Shown here piece by piece: positions 7,789-16,672 of a stretch of 64,000 nt of DNA (positions within the stretch are counted from its first letter, which is position 1; each line of letters starts with the position of its first letter). Under the pieces are notes generated by a model. It did not search any database. It was not told the origin of the DNA and saw only the letters and a list, made by a program, of their open reading frames with translations. The DNA comes from Paracoccus homiensis (lineage in GTDB: Bacteria; Pseudomonadota; Alphaproteobacteria; Rhodobacterales; Rhodobacteraceae): positions 289,786 through 353,785 of the forward strand of contig NZ_FOHO01000004.1 of NCBI RefSeq assembly GCF_900111675.1, read 5' to 3'. Position numbers and translations under genes: made by a program.

Positions 7789-9879
7789 TCAGCCCAGCAT
7801 CGATTGCATCACGTCCAGATTGGCCGCGTTGTCATGGTTGATCGTGGGCGTGATCTGGGCGTGATCTTCGGCTGCCGCCGTCATTTCGGCCGAGATGAAG
7901 GCCGCAATCGCCTCATTCGTCAGCCCGGTCATCTTGACGCCATCGGGCACCGCGCCTGTATCGAACAGTTCGGCCTGATGGATCAGCGCATCATCATAGA
8001 CCTTGCCCGCCGTCATGATCGTGGAATCGACGCCGATATCGTTCACATTGGCTATGTTGATCAGCGCGTTCGATCCGGCGACCAGCTTGACCTCGGCCTC
8101 GAACTCGTCGCGCAGCTTGGCAAGTTCCAGCGCGATCTGATCGGAATCGCCGATGATATTGGTCTGTTCGAAGATATTGACCTTGATCAGGTCGCCGTCG
8201 ATCTGCAGCGCCCTGAGCGCGCTTTGACCGGCGAACATCATGTCGTCGACGACATCGCCGGCGACCTCATTCATGCCATCGGCCAGATCTTTTGCGGCCT
8301 TCGCGAAATTGTCCTTCATCCTGGTCGCGGTATCGATGCCGGTCTTTTGCAGACTGGCCTTGTTGTACAGCAGATTGTCGGCCAGCGACTTGCCCGCATC
8401 ATCAATCAGGCCGATGCCGCCGGTCGTCACCTCATCGGAATCCAGCAACACATTCGTCTGCTTGACGATGGTGGCGTCGGTCATGTCACCCGCGACGAAG
8501 ATCACGTCAAAGGCGTAGCCGATCTCATTCAGGACCGTCGTGTTGTTGGCCGTATTTTCGCCCAGGCCGATGCTGGTATAGCTGGCCGTCAGCGTGACCT
8601 CGGCCCGGTCGAAATCGGTGATATAGGTGATCTGCTTGACCCAGTTATACTGGATCAGGTTGCCCTCCAGCCGATACAGGCTGACGCTTTCGGGGGCATC
8701 ATCGCCCTTGGTGGCCAGCGGACCCGAGGATTTTTCGACGATCTCGGCAACGTTGTAGCCTGCGGAAGTTCCGGCAACCGCCTTGCCATCAATCCGGTCA
8801 TGTTCGACCAGCAGATTGACCTGGCTGATCGCGTCCAGCTTGGTCAGATCGCCGCTGACCACGATCACCGGCGCGTCGATCCAGGCGGAACCGACAGCGA
8901 CCTCGTTGATCAGCGTATTGGCCCCGGCCAGCACGGCATTGCCGGTCAGACCTGCCGCGCCATTGTCATGTCCCGGAATATCCTTCGAGATATCGTGATC
9001 ATCAGGCCGATTGACCGTGCCCGTGTCATTGATGCCGGATGTGGTCTTGATGATCGTCTCGCCATCACCGGCGGCGATTTCATCATCCTCGTCGCTGTTC
9101 TTCTTGCCGCCCTTGTCGGCATCGGGTTCATCGGGGCGCAGATATTCGGGCAGGACATCCTTCCAGTCCACGATCTCTTGGGCCGATTGACCGTTCACGG
9201 TGACCCCGACCGTGGCCTGACCCTCGACACGGAAGATCACCGTGCCATCAGGCAGTTCCGACAGGTCCGGGCCGTCGGCCATCGCCTTGATCACATGATG
9301 GACCGGTTGCGTCCAGTCGGTGCCGCTGATCGTCAGGGGAAGATCGAACCCTTCCAGTTCGGCCGCGATCTGGACGGCAATGTCCAGCACGGCCGTTAGG
9401 GTCGAGATGCTGTCGAAATCGGCGCCCAGCCCATCCAGCAGCAGATCGTTGTCATCCATGCTGATCAGCTGGATTGTAACAACGGCGACGCTGCCGGGGC
9501 TGGGCGGATCCAGATCGGCATCCGGTGGCGAAACCGGCGCGGCGCCACTGCCCGGCGGGGCCTGAACCGCGATATCCATCGCCGGCAGACCGACCACCGG
9601 AAGCGGCGCGGGAATATCGATCAGGGGATAGACCGCCTCGGGGGTCAACTGGCCGTTGCCGGGGGGGATGGGCTGATAGTCCAGTTCAGGATCGAAACCC
9701 TCGGGAACCAGCAGCGCCTTGATATTCACCTGGGTGAACTGGCCGGGATCATCCTCGGCCTTGTCGGGCTGCTTCCACTGGAATTTGGCAAAGTCGGGGC
9801 GCTGCCGCGCCTCTTCAACGAGCATCTCGAACAGTCCGATGAACCGCGTGATCGCCTGCGTGGCAGCATCCGTCATCAT
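7789..9879 (-). CDS. Large acidic repeat protein in a type I secretion operon, function unknown
   Basis: I do not recognise a family for this 696-residue protein. It has no signal peptide. Residues 90-150 are Pro-rich and residues 250-300 are a highly charged Asp/Glu/Lys/Gly linker. From about 335 to 620 a loose repeat recurs: hydrophobic-GDL, then QxNxL or QxNxI, then DxD, as in GDLTKLDAISQVNLL, GDMTDATIVKQTNVLLDSDE and GDLIKVNIFEQTNIIGDSDQ. RTX nonapeptides are absent. The C-terminus (ANLDVMQSMLG) is hydrophobic. The gene sits immediately before the ABC exporter, so I infer a secreted or surface protein, or an accessory factor for export of the 1091-aa protein. Either of two adjacent ATGs (9879, 9876) may start it. 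Confidence 0.7.
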   Translation of the reverse strand: MMTDAATQAITRFIGLFEMLVEEARQRPDFAKFQWKQPDKAEDDPGQFTQVNIKALLVPEGFDPELDYQPIPPGNGQLTPEAVYPLIDIPAPLPVVGLPAMDIAVQAPPGSGAAPVSPPDADLDPPSPGSVAVVTIQLISMDDNDLLLDGLGADFDSISTLTAVLDIAVQIAAELEGFDLPLTISGTDWTQPVHHVIKAMADGPDLSELPDGTVIFRVEGQATVGVTVNGQSAQEIVDWKDVLPEYLRPDEPDADKGGKKNSDEDDEIAAGDGETIIKTTSGINDTGTVNRPDDHDISKDIPGHDNGAAGLTGNAVLAGANTLINEVAVGSAWIDAPVIVVSGDLTKLDAISQVNLLVEHDRIDGKAVAGTSAGYNVAEIVEKSSGPLATKGDDAPESVSLYRLEGNLIQYNWVKQITYITDFDRAEVTLTASYTSIGLGENTANNTTVLNEIGYAFDVIFVAGDMTDATIVKQTNVLLDSDEVTTGGIGLIDDAGKSLADNLLYNKASLQKTGIDTATRMKDNFAKAAKDLADGMNEVAGDVVDDMMFAGQSALRALQIDGDLIKVNIFEQTNIIGDSDQIALELAKLRDEFEAEVKLVAGSNALINIANVNDIGVDSTIMTAGKVYDDALIHQAELFDTGAVPDGVKMTGLTNEAIAAFISAEMTAAAEDHAQITPTINHDNAANLDVMQSMLG

Positions 9880-9950
9880 GATTGCACCATGTCTACTCGC
9901 TGATCATGGCACGAACCGAAAGCGCCACGATGATGAACTCAACAGAAAAC

Positions 9951-9972
9951 GGGGCCGGCACGTGCCGGCCCC
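9951..9972 (-). terminator. Intrinsic terminator or attenuator between the two large acidic protein genes
   Basis: A perfect 22-bp palindrome made of GGGGCCGGCAC and its complement lies 15 bases after the stop of the 1091-aa gene. Read on the minus strand it is followed by GTTTTCTGTT. That is the layout of an intrinsic terminator. Because the next three genes run in the same direction, it could either end the transcript or let a fraction through. Confidence 0.7.
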
Positions 9973-9987
9973 GAAGCTTGGTATGGA

Positions 9988-12900
9988 TCAGCTGTCGTCC
10001 TCGCCCGCATAGGTCGAGCTGAACGAACCGCCGACGACATTCATGTCGACCGTGTTGCCCAGGACGTTCGCGCCCATGACGATGTCCATGTTGAACGCCG
10101 CCTGGTCGACCGCCGCCGCGGCCGAGGCATAGGATTCGCCGGTCACGATGCCGTCGTCCCCATTGCCCGAACCCCAGCTGCCGGCATCGCCGCCTGCACC
10201 GCCGGCACCGTTCGTGGCCGCGCCGCCGGCGCCACCCATCACGTCACCATTGGATGCGGCACCGCCGGTGGTCGCACCACCCATCGCTGCGCCGCCCGCA
10301 CCGCCGGTCGCGGTCGCAACCGCATCGCCGGACATGCCGCTGGTTGCTGCGACGTTACCAGTTGCCGCGCCATTGCTGGTCGCTTCGCTGGTCGCATCGC
10401 CTGCACCGGCCATCCCCGACGTCTGGGTCGTATCGACATCCGAAGTGGACTGGGCCAGGGCCTCGGCTGCGATATCGGACAGGCCGCCATAACCGCCGTC
10501 GCCATCGGCATAGCCGCTGGTCGTGCCGGTTGCGGTCGAGTCGGTATCCGAGGATGCCGCCCCGCCTGCGCCGCTGCTGCCCGTGGCCGTAGCGGTGTCG
10601 GCGCTGCTGGCCGTTCCGCTGGAGCTGCCATTGGCATCACCACCGGCGCCGCCGGTTGCATCGGACATGGCCGAACCGGTGCCGCTTACATCGGCATCGT
10701 TCTGCGCCGATCCGCCGCCGCCTGCGCCGGACTCGCTGTCCGTGCTGCCGGTGCCGGTATTGGTCGCGTCATTGTCGGCCATGCCGCTGCCTGCCGCGCC
10801 TGCACCGGATTCGCTGTCGGTGCTGCCGGTGCCGCTGTTGCTGGCATCGTCATCGGTCGTGGCTGCACCCGAACCGGCATCGCCGGAGGCTGCGCTGGCG
10901 TCGCCCGTGGCCGAGCCGCTGGCATCGTCATCGGTTGCCGCCGAGCCCGAACCAGCCATGCCGCTGGTGCCGGTGCCCGAGCCCATTCCCGACGAGCTGT
11001 TGGTATTGGCCCCGGTCGAGGATGTCCCCGCCCCTGCCATACCGCTGGTGCCGGTCGAGGTACCCGTGCCGGTGCCGTCAGCCGAACCCGTGCCGGTCGC
11101 GGTGCCCGAGGCGTCGTCATCGGTCGAGCCTGCGCCCGCCGTTGCATCGCCCGAGGTGCCGGTTCCCGTGCCCGTGCCGGTGCCGGTATTGGCGCCCGTC
11201 GTGCCGGTGCCACCCGCGCCGTCACCACCGGTATTGGTCGAGGTGCCGGTGCCCGTGCCGGTGCCGGTCGAGGTGCCCGTACCGCCGCCGGTGCCCGTGC
11301 CGGTGCCCGTTGCCGGACCCGCGCTGTTGTCACCGTCGCCAGCCGTGCCGCCCGATCCGTCGGCATCGCCATCCGCCGTCGCGGTGCCCGAGCCCAGGCC
11401 GCCAGCCGTCGCAGTCGATGTCGCATCGGCATCGCCATCAGCGTCGCCGCCGTCACCGGAAGCCGAGGCCGAGCCACTGCCGTCACCCGTGCCGTCGCCA
11501 CCGGCGTCGGTATGGCTGTCAGCGTCACCCGATGCATCGGTGTCCGAATGCAGGTCGCCGTCGCCGCCATGGCCTTCGGCATCGGCTTCGGCATCGGCCT
11601 TGCCTTCGCCTTCCGCCTCGACATAGCCGCTGTCGCCGTCGCCGCCTTCGGCGTGGCTGTCAGTATCGGCATCGGCTTCGGCATCGACATCCGAGTCGGC
11701 CTTGGTCTCGACATCGGCGTCCGAGTCGACACGGCCGCTGTCACCGCCATCGGCATCGCTGTCGGCTTCGGCCTCGCCTTTGGCTTCGCCGGTGCCTTCG
11801 GCATCGACCTTGCCGCTGTCGCCGCCATCGCCATCAGCATCGCTGTCGGTTTCGGCATCCGCCTTGGACGTGTTCTCGGAATCGGCATCGCCGCTGTCGC
11901 CACCGTCGCCATCGGCGTCGCTGTCGGTTTCGGCTTCGCCCTTGACCTCGACATCGCCGTCGATATCGCCGCCATTGCCGCCGTCACCCTCGCCATCGCC
12001 TTCGGCTTCGGCTTCGGCCTTCACATCGACATCGCCGTCGATATCACCGCCATGACCGCCCTCGGCTTCGGCTTCGGACTTGCTTTCGCTGTCGACATCG
12101 CTGTCGGAATCGGCCTTGGTGTCGCCGCTGTCGCCACCATTGCCATCGGTATCAGCCTCGGCCTTGGTGTCGCCCTTGTTTTCAGCCTCGACATCGGCAT
12201 CGCCGCTGTCGCCGCCTTCATCATCGGATTCGGCCTCGGACTTGGTTTCGGTTTCGCTTTCGTTTTTCGAGTCAGCGTCACCGCCATTGCCGCCCTTGCC
12301 CTCGACATCGGACTCGTTGTCCGAATCCGCCTTGGACTTGACCTCGGCATCATTGTCGCCGCTGTCGCCGCCATCGCCTTCGGCCTTGGATTCGACATCG
12401 CCGGCATCCACCTTGTGGCCCTTGGCCTCGACGCTGCCGGTGCCACCGGTCTCGCCGCCTTCGGTGTCGGTATCGCCGCTGTCGCCGCCCTTGGCGTCGG
12501 CATTGGCCTTGCCGCCCTTGGCCGTGCCGCCTTCGGCATCGCCGCCGGTGCTTTCGGCATCGCTGCCACCCTTGCCACCGTCGGAATTGACCGAGATGCC
12601 TTCCTCGGCACGCGCCTCGCCGCCTTCGGCATGCGCATCCTGATGGAAGTCACCGTCATTCGAGACTTCAGGGTTTTCCAGGCGGTCGTTGTCTTCGAAG
12701 GCAATCGATTGCGGATTGACCACGGCGGCATCATTGCCCCCGCCGAAGGTCGCGCCGGTCAGAATATCGCCAAAGGACGAGTCATGCCCCGGATCGTAAT
12801 CGACATTGCCCTTCGCGATCAGAACGTCGCCGGTTTCGCTGTTATCCAGGTCGAAATCGGCAAAGTCGTCGTCGGACGGCAGGGTATCCAGACCGACATC

Positions 12901-13263
12901 AACGCTGACATCCACGTCAACATCCACATCCGTGTGGCTGTCGGAATCGCTGGTCGAGCTGCTGGAGCTGTGGGCATCGCCCGAACTGGTGCTGTCCGAG
13001 TCGCTGTCACTGCTGCTGTCGGCATCGCTTTCGCTGTCGCTTTCAGACGTGGCCTTGCTGTCGGATTCGGATTCGGCGTCTGCATCCGCATCCGCATCGG
13101 CGTCAGCGTCGGCATCGGCATCGGCGTCAGCCTCGGCATTACCTTTGCCGTGATCCTTCCCCTTGGAATAATCATGCTTGACGATCGAGGCTTCGGATTC
13201 GTCCGTGCCTTCGCCAGCGGCCTCTTCGATGTCGAAGATGAAATTATTATTACGGCTGTTCAT
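9988..13263 (-). CDS. Giant Asp/Ser/Gly/Ala/Thr-rich low-complexity protein, probable type I secreted surface or matrix protein
   Basis: A 1091-residue, extremely acidic protein. After a normal N-terminus ([19 protein letters not shown]) come a run of Asp-Ala dipeptides (about residues 42-63), Ser-Asp runs, and a short less biased part (about 110-215). Then follow roughly a dozen GGDSGD-like knots separated by 20-30 residues of Asp/Glu/Lys/Ser/Ala, and from about 560 a Gly/Thr/Ser/Ala-rich half with GTGTGT and TDDDAS units. The last 45 residues are more ordered and hydrophobic ([20 protein letters not shown], ending GEDDS), as expected for an uncleaved C-terminal export signal. GAGGA precedes the ATG at 13263. 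There is no signal peptide or RTX repeat. Paracoccus denitrificans is known to need a type I-exported adhesin, BapA, for biofilm; whether this is related needs a comparison. Confidence 0.75.
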   Translation of the reverse strand: MNSRNNNFIFDIEEAAGEGTDESEASIVKHDYSKGKDHGKGNAEADADADADADADADADADAESESDSKATSESDSESDADSSSDSDSDSTSSGDAHSSSSSTSDSDSHTDVDVDVDVSVDVGLDTLPSDDDFADFDLDNSETGDVLIAKGNVDYDPGHDSSFGDILTGATFGGGNDAAVVNPQSIAFEDNDRLENPEVSNDGDFHQDAHAEGGEARAEEGISVNSDGGKGGSDAESTGGDAEGGTAKGGKANADAKGGDSGDTDTEGGETGGTGSVEAKGHKVDAGDVESKAEGDGGDSGDNDAEVKSKADSDNESDVEGKGGNGGDADSKNESETETKSEAESDDEGGDSGDADVEAENKGDTKAEADTDGNGGDSGDTKADSDSDVDSESKSEAEAEGGHGGDIDGDVDVKAEAEAEGDGEGDGGNGGDIDGDVEVKGEAETDSDADGDGGDSGDADSENTSKADAETDSDADGDGGDSGKVDAEGTGEAKGEAEADSDADGGDSGRVDSDADVETKADSDVDAEADADTDSHAEGGDGDSGYVEAEGEGKADAEADAEGHGGDGDLHSDTDASGDADSHTDAGGDGTGDGSGSASASGDGGDADGDADATSTATAGGLGSGTATADGDADGSGGTAGDGDNSAGPATGTGTGTGGGTGTSTGTGTGTGTSTNTGGDGAGGTGTTGANTGTGTGTGTGTSGDATAGAGSTDDDASGTATGTGSADGTGTGTSTGTSGMAGAGTSSTGANTNSSSGMGSGTGTSGMAGSGSAATDDDASGSATGDASAASGDAGSGAATTDDDASNSGTGSTDSESGAGAAGSGMADNDATNTGTGSTDSESGAGGGGSAQNDADVSGTGSAMSDATGGAGGDANGSSSGTASSADTATATGSSGAGGAASSDTDSTATGTTSGYADGDGGYGGLSDIAAEALAQSTSDVDTTQTSGMAGAGDATSEATSNGAATGNVAATSGMSGDAVATATGGAGGAAMGGATTGGAASNGDVMGGAGGAATNGAGGAGGDAGSWGSGNGDDGIVTGESYASAAAAVDQAAFNMDIVMGANVLGNTVDMNVVGGSFSSTYAGEDDS

Positions 13264-13821
13264 TGCGTCCTCACTTCGATAAAGCAGTTCGCCTTCCGCC
13301 AGTCATTTCCAAAGCGAAAATGGCCCCTGCAGGTTTTCGTTGTCAGGTGAAATTCCCGTGCGCCCGTAAAAATGGTCGCCCTTTGTACAGATAACCCCCT
13401 TCCCCAAGCCCGAGCGTCGTCGGGACCAAGGCTGGATGACCTGACATTTCGCGATGGATTCGCCGGGTCGACCGTGCCTCAGGGGTCCAATCCTGACACC
13501 GAGGCACCGCTTCGTGTATCCGCCGAAAGGGACCTGACCCTAGGCACAGCGGTGTATAGTCCCTTTGGGTCGGGAGGCGTATTTCCGAGAAAAGCAAAAA
13601 TCACACCAGATTTCGCAACCGTTCCCATGACTTGCCGCGAAGCGTCGCACAAGGCGCGGCAATTGACGAAAACGTAAGCTTTTTCAATATGTACGCATAA
13701 ATCGATAAAACTAGAATGGGTTAACGATTGGCGTTAAGCTTGGAACTAATCCAAAGGCGCGGAGACGCCGTTTATAGTTTTGGTGCAGGTGCACTGGTTT
13801 CTTTGGTGGAGGGTTAACAAC
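13264..13821. other. Divergent regulatory region between the secretion locus and its putative regulator
   Basis: A stretch of 558 bases with no supportable gene. Frames on either strand between 13343 and 13677 have no ribosome binding site or family signature. The left part carries the GAGGA of the 1091-aa gene. The right part (13655-13750) is markedly AT-rich for this genome and holds the candidate regulator promoter. The size and AT content fit a long control region of a biofilm-type locus. Confidence 0.5.
13663..13691 (+). promoter_or_regulatory. Candidate sigma-70 promoter of the CsgD-like regulator
   Basis: TTGACG at 13663-13668 and AATATG at 13686-13691 are separated by 17 bases, a near-consensus arrangement. 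A transcript from here would have a leader of about 120 bases before the ATG at 13822. It is found by pattern only. Confidence 0.4.
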
Positions 13822-14523
13822 ATGTCCTGGGAAAAAACAAAACATGATAATTTATCACAAGAAAGGGATCCAGATAACATAATCGCACTAATAGGGAATC
13901 AGCTTCATTTTTCGGATAACCTGATAAAGCTGATGGACCGGGAACTGGATTGCGTCGAAGCGCGGCGTTTTCCTTCCGTCGAGGCGCTGTGCACTGCAGG
14001 AATTGCCCCGAAGGTCATCGTAATCCACATCACGTTGGCGGCGGCCGATTCGGTCGACTTGCTGCGGCGGCAATGCCCGGATGCGATGCTGGCGATCTCG
14101 GGGAACGATGCCGCATTGGTCGCGGAACTGAATATGGCCGGCGCGGGGACGCCGATCAGCCTGCTTCAGATCGACGCACAGATCGACGTGTGGTTTTCGG
14201 TGCTGCGGCTGATCCTGTCGGGGCACCCCTATATCCCGGTGGCAAATTGTCCGGCGCCCAGCCCGCGCCGAGTTACACCACCGCAACAGCATGGCACGGC
14301 GCATCTGACCCCGCGCGAATTGGAGATCTTGCCGCTGATCGCGCAAGGGGCGCAGAACAAGACGATTGCCGGTCAGCTTGGGCTGTCAATTCACACGGTA
14401 AAACTGCACAGCCATAATATCTTTGCCAAGCTTGGTGTTTCCAACCGGACCGGCGCGGCAAACTGGTATCTGTCGCAAATGGCCGAAGGCGCAAGGCAAG
14501 ATGTCAGAACGGGATCACGATAA
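13822..14523 (+). CDS. LuxR-family regulator with receiver-like N-terminus (CsgD-like)
   Basis: A 233-residue regulator. Residues about 165-225 form a LuxR-type helix-turn-helix: LTPRELEILPLIAQGAQNKT, then IHTVKLHSHNIFAKLGVSNR. The first 130 residues look like a degenerate receiver domain (IIALIGNQLHFSD, VIVIHITLAAADSVD, MLAISGND), without the usual phosphorylation Asp-Lys pattern, as in CsgD. GGAGGG lies before the ATG at 13822; an earlier frame start at 13780 has no such site. It is divergent from the acidic secreted protein gene, so control of that locus is the natural inference. Its end overlaps the next gene by 23 bases. The first codons are AT-rich compared with neighbours. Confidence 0.85.
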   Translation: MSWEKTKHDNLSQERDPDNIIALIGNQLHFSDNLIKLMDRELDCVEARRFPSVEALCTAGIAPKVIVIHITLAAADSVDLLRRQCPDAMLAISGNDAALVAELNMAGAGTPISLLQIDAQIDVWFSVLRLILSGHPYIPVANCPAPSPRRVTPPQQHGTAHLTPRELEILPLIAQGAQNKTIAGQLGLSIHTVKLHSHNIFAKLGVSNRTGAANWYLSQMAEGARQDVRTGSR

Positions 14524-15007
14524 ATCCGGCGATTTCAACGATTTCCTGCTGAAGATCGGCAGGTTGAATTATAGCTGGACGAATACGGAAAGCCTGCTGA
14601 TCCATTTCATCGCCGGATTGGCAGGCTGCGACAAAGAGGTCGCCGTGGTGATCTTTCTGACCCTGAACACCTCGCGCGCGCGGCTGGATCTGGTCGAGCG
14701 TCTGGCAAAGATGCCCGGCATTCCGCCGGAACAACGCGACGCGGTTCTAGAACTCTGCCGCGACATGACCAAGCTGTCGGCGCTTCGAAACCGCTATAAT
14801 CACTGCATTTATGCGTTCGACCCGGAAAATGGCAGCACCCGGGCCATCCTGATGCGGATTGCCGACCGCAAGACAGATATCCGAATGGGCCAGTCGAACC
14901 CGATCGACGAGGATGCCCTGAACGAAATCGACGACACACTGAGCCGGCTGACCGACCTGAACGCCCGCTTCTGGGCCGTCGCGCGGCAGTTCGACTATCC
15001 GCTTTAG
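14501..15007 (+). CDS. Small helical protein with HEPN-like RxxxxH motif, function unknown
   Basis: A 168-residue, mostly helical protein. It starts inside the end of the regulator gene (overlap 14501-14523), so the two are probably translationally coupled. The segment LSALRNRYNHCIY contains R-x4-H, the catalytic-type motif of HEPN domains, after helices such as YSWTNTESLLIHFIAGLAG. Many HEPN proteins are RNases, but related helical proteins without toxin function also carry this pattern, so I claim only a resemblance. It has no partner antitoxin beside it. It ends with a 4-bp overlap with the convergent ATPase gene. Confidence 0.6.
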   Translation: MSERDHDKSGDFNDFLLKIGRLNYSWTNTESLLIHFIAGLAGCDKEVAVVIFLTLNTSRARLDLVERLAKMPGIPPEQRDAVLELCRDMTKLSALRNRYNHCIYAFDPENGSTRAILMRIADRKTDIRMGQSNPIDEDALNEIDDTLSRLTDLNARFWAVARQFDYPL

Positions 15008-16584
15008 CGCCCGCCCGGATCGGGATAGGCCCAGCCCGATGTCGCCGACCGCCTGCCCTGCGCGTCCAGGCTGACCACCCGCCAGCGCATGACCGGCATG
15101 GGCAGCAGCATTGCCGACAGCGTCGTCTGTGTGGCGCGCGGCTGCGGATCATGGGCACCCTGATACTGCACCTCGTATCGCGAAGGGGCGGCGCCGGGGC
15201 CATTGCGCCAATGCAGCACCGTCTGCCCGTCGGCGAACAGATCGTGGCGGGCAGGTATCGGCGCCGCGACCGCAGCGGGCACCGCGACCACCTCAGCCAG
15301 TTCCCGCAGCCGCGCCTCGGCGGCCTTGATGCCAAGTGCCAGACTGTACCATGCCTGCGCGCGTTGCAGATCCTGCGGCACGCCCAGACCCGCCTCGTAG
15401 ATCTGGCCCAGAAAATGCGCCGCACGCGGGTTGCCCAACAGCGCGGCACGTTCATAGGCAATCGCGGCGCGGTCCGGCTGGCCGATCAACGCCTGCCGAA
15501 GAAAGGCATCCGGATCGGGGTCTTGCAACACCGTCGCCACGGGGACGAAGGCGGGGGCGGGGGCAGATTGTTCGGCCACCGGGGCGGTCTCGGCCACGGG
15601 GCTTGGCGCGGGCGGCTGCGTCACCGGCGGCGGGGTTACAGGCGGTTGTGGACCCACCCCCGCAAACCACAACCCCGCAAAGGCCACAGCCAGCCCCGGA
15701 AACCAAAGCCAGCCCCATCGGCGGGGGCGGGCGGGTTCCACCACCCGCGCCTCGGCCATCAATGGCACGGCCCTTTCAGATGTCGGCGGGGGCGCGACGG
15801 GTTTATCGGGTGCGCGCCAGGGTTCTTCTTCGCCGGCGGCTATCTCGGTGAAATCCATGTCCAGCAGGCTGGCGCGCAGAAGGTCGGTATCCACGGCCGC
15901 GCGTCCGTCGCGCGCCGCCTCGAACAAGGCACGTTCCGCGAAATAATCGATAAAACGCGGAACGCCGCCCGACAGGTCATACAGGGCCCGCGCCGCATCG
16001 GGCGAAAAGGGCAGTCCATCGCCCGCCTGCAGACAACCCGCCCCCACCAGTCGATGCGCCAGATAGGCAGGCACTTCATCGACCGTCAGCGGTGGAAGGT
16101 GGATCTGATCCGACAACATCCCCGCCAATGCAGGCGGGATCGCAGTCGTTTCGTCCTGTGCCAGCAAGACGATACTGCGCATCGGCGTGGGGTGACATGC
16201 CTGCCGCAACGCTATGATCTGGTCGATCTCGGGCCCGGACAATCCCGGCAGATCGTCGATCAGCAGCAAAAGCTCTGACCCGCCCGCCGGGTCGGTCTGT
16301 CCGACAATTTCCTGCAAGCCCCGCGTCAGATCCCTACCGCCGGACAGTTTGATGATCTTCAACGAACTGCGGTTGCCCAGTCGCGCGATCAGGGCCTGAA
16401 CCAGCATCGTCTTGCCGCTGCCCGAGGCACCACGGATCAGCACGATCGCCCGTTTCAACGCCACCGCGTCGATCAGAGATTGCAGCACCGTCCGGTGGCC
16501 CTGTGACAGAAACAGCCCGGCCGGATCGGGCGCGTCACGAAAGGCGCGGCACAGGTCGGTCGAAAGGCGTGTCTGGATCCCCAT
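15004..16584 (-). CDS. ExeA/GspA-type AAA ATPase with membrane anchor and Sel1 repeat
   Basis: A 526-residue protein. Residues 1-260 are an AAA ATPase of the ExeA type, with P-loop RGASGSGKTML, Walker B ELLLLIDDL and the sensor region SIVLLAQDE. A single transmembrane helix follows (WLWFPGLAVAFAGLWFAG, about 295-312), then a Pro/Ala linker, a Sel1-like repeat (AAHFLGQIYEAGLGVPQDLQ) and a beta-rich C-terminus. ExeA proteins energise assembly of secretion or surface structures through peptidoglycan. The ATG at 16584 is used; a TTG at 16608 in the same frame is less likely. It sits next to the type I locus, so a role in surface-protein display is possible but unproven. Confidence 0.75.
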   Translation of the reverse strand: MGIQTRLSTDLCRAFRDAPDPAGLFLSQGHRTVLQSLIDAVALKRAIVLIRGASGSGKTMLVQALIARLGNRSSLKIIKLSGGRDLTRGLQEIVGQTDPAGGSELLLLIDDLPGLSGPEIDQIIALRQACHPTPMRSIVLLAQDETTAIPPALAGMLSDQIHLPPLTVDEVPAYLAHRLVGAGCLQAGDGLPFSPDAARALYDLSGGVPRFIDYFAERALFEAARDGRAAVDTDLLRASLLDMDFTEIAAGEEEPWRAPDKPVAPPPTSERAVPLMAEARVVEPARPRRWGWLWFPGLAVAFAGLWFAGVGPQPPVTPPPVTQPPAPSPVAETAPVAEQSAPAPAFVPVATVLQDPDPDAFLRQALIGQPDRAAIAYERAALLGNPRAAHFLGQIYEAGLGVPQDLQRAQAWYSLALGIKAAEARLRELAEVVAVPAAVAAPIPARHDLFADGQTVLHWRNGPGAAPSRYEVQYQGAHDPQPRATQTTLSAMLLPMPVMRWRVVSLDAQGRRSATSGWAYPDPGGR

Positions 16585-16672
16585 CAGGACGCACCAACTC
16601 AGTGACAAGAAACTGGCTATACAGTCCCGTCAGTATGGTCGGACGGCTGTGTCCTGTCCACGCCGGGTGCGA

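Noticed and set aside
10523..11996. Other long open frames on both strands across the repeat gene
   Set aside because: Low-complexity GC-rich repeats keep several frames free of stops; their translations are Pro/Ala/Arg-rich without any domain.
11000..13140. CRISPR-like regular repeats in the acidic protein gene
   Set aside because: Units vary in length and sequence, stay in frame and encode protein repeats; no unique spacers or cas genes.
11512..13350. Open frame of 612 codons on + opposite the 1091-aa protein, very hydrophobic Gly/Ile/Ala-rich
   Set aside because: It is the mirror of the Asp/Ser/Gly repeats (GCATCG/GCGTCA hexamers) on the other strand. It has no ribosome binding site, and the minus-strand gene has a proper start and operon context.
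13343..13677. Small open frames on both strands in the control region
   Set aside because: No ribosome binding site, no recognisable sequence, and they cross a likely promoter region.
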